Shown here: piece by piece, positions 20,472-21,087 of the stretch | How positions within the stretch are numbered: position 1 is the stretch's first letter | Layout of the letters: every line of letters begins with the position of its first letter | Virus record (IMG/VR): IMGVR_UViG_3300046010_005021 | Coordinates: 1-21,087 of that record | Direction: 5' to 3' (one strand) | Source: a virus | DNA: 21,087 nucleotides | Notes under the pieces: generated by a model | Told to the model about the DNA's origin: nothing | Databases searched by the model: none | What the model saw: only the letters and a program-made list of their open reading frames with translations | Position numbers and translations under genes: made by a program

Positions 20472-21087
20472 ATGGCCCTGACCGTGCAATCAGTACTATC
20501 CCAAGTCGAGCACGCTCTTGGCGGCTCACTGTCAAGCCAGCTTGAGGAAATGTCCTTGCTCGATGAAGCAGGGCAGTACCTTGTGTCGATGCATAACTGG
20601 GCGTGGTTGGACCGGCCTAGCGTCCCGCTGAACGTGCGCAAGGACATTACGTTTACGGGCGCCTCTGCTACATGGGCTAACAATCACAAGCATTTGACTA
20701 AGACAGGTGCGTTTACGGATTACACCTACCTAGACGGAGACTCGCTTTTGATGACGGCTGGCTCCGGAGCGTGGGCCGCTGGCAAGTCGTACAAGGTTGC
20801 TAGCAAGCAAAACAACAACCAGATCTTCCTTGACCCGTCACTTGACACGACGGATTCGCCTACTGGTATGACCGCTACGTTGCAATGCACGGGCGTGGCG
20901 CTACCGGACGACTTTGCCGAGGTTATCGACATCCAGCCGACACAGGGCTTGGTCAACTCGTTTCAAATGGTTGATCCCGCGTTCCTGAACCAGCTCAGAA
21001 CAAATGAAGTCGCCGTTGGCAACTTCAGGATGTTCGGTGCCATTGTGCGCGGCGAGTCCATTCGCAAGATGAAGGGCCCGGGCTATC
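20472..21087 (+). CDS. head-tail connector or adaptor-like protein (3' truncated by window edge)
   Basis: Open from ATG 20472 to the edge (205 complete codons), with no in-frame stop. The start has a helical LSSQLEEMSLLDEAGQYLVSMHNWAWLDRP segment. A beta-rich middle and ALPDDFAEVIDIQP follow. This layout (aligned helix, HxWxWL, then LPxDF) recurs in small proteins that follow capsid and decoration genes in podovirus-like modules and join the portal to the tail. No search confirms it. No Shine-Dalgarno precedes the ATG; the -10-like box at 20460 lies 7 nt before it. Confidence 0.68.
   Translation, partial: MALTVQSVLSQVEHALGGSLSSQLEEMSLLDEAGQYLVSMHNWAWLDRPSVPLNVRKDITFTGASATWANNHKHLTKTGAFTDYTYLDGDSLLMTAGSGAWAAGKSYKVASKQNNNQIFLDPSLDTTDSPTGMTATLQCTGVALPDDFAEVIDIQPTQGLVNSFQMVDPAFLNQLRTNEVAVGNFRMFGAIVRGESIRKMKGPGY

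Overview
This window looks like part of the genome of a double-stranded DNA tailed phage (Caudoviricetes). It carries a terminase small and large subunit, portal, scaffold, major capsid protein, decoration-like protein and a connector-like gene in canonical order. It also has a DnaB-type helicase, an exonuclease plus Rad52-like annealing-protein pair, and a tail-fibre block. I see no integrase, transposase, rRNA, tRNA or CRISPR array. Most of the window has moderately high GC and strong AGGAGG-type ribosome sites at many starts, which suits a proteobacterial host. The sequence does not identify the host genus.

Layout, left to right. Positions 1-348 hold the end of a rightward (late) operon: a C-terminal protein fragment, a 15-codon ORF behind a near-perfect Shine-Dalgarno, and a terminator. 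Positions 347-974 hold two leftward genes, a PD-(D/E)XK-like nuclease and a small helical protein. A divergent control region (975-1197) leads into dnaB (1198-2598), which ends at a hairpin. A leftward recombination operon (4961 to 2687) encodes a Rad52-like annealing protein, a YqaJ exonuclease, a 55-aa membrane peptide and a YkgJ-type cysteine-cluster protein. A second divergent region (4962-5047) leads rightward into a zinc-binding protein and three tail or fibre genes (5048-7710). Positions 7697-12664 are all leftward.

From about 8175 to 13145 the DNA switches abruptly to much higher GC. This block encodes a MoxR/CobS-like AAA+ ATPase and a von Willebrand A (vWA) protein with a complete metal-binding site, overlapping by 4 nt. 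They are followed by a small helical protein, an unknown 130-aa protein and a DUF3846-like protein. The block ends on the left inside an ORF that appears to be a fusion of high-GC and phage-type sequence, right at one of three copies of a 15-bp repeat. After a gene-poor GC-rich stretch and a third divergent promoter region, the rightward head module runs from 13204 to the right edge.

Two results deserve most attention. One is the AAA+/vWA cassette sitting on a compositional island between the fibre and head modules. The other is a 13-bp motif, CTACCRNNRTCCA, which I found four times, only in the three divergent intergenic regions and always on the + strand. It looks like a shared promoter element or operator. 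Two of the genes it precedes, dnaB and terS, have no visible Shine-Dalgarno and may be translated from nearly leaderless mRNAs.
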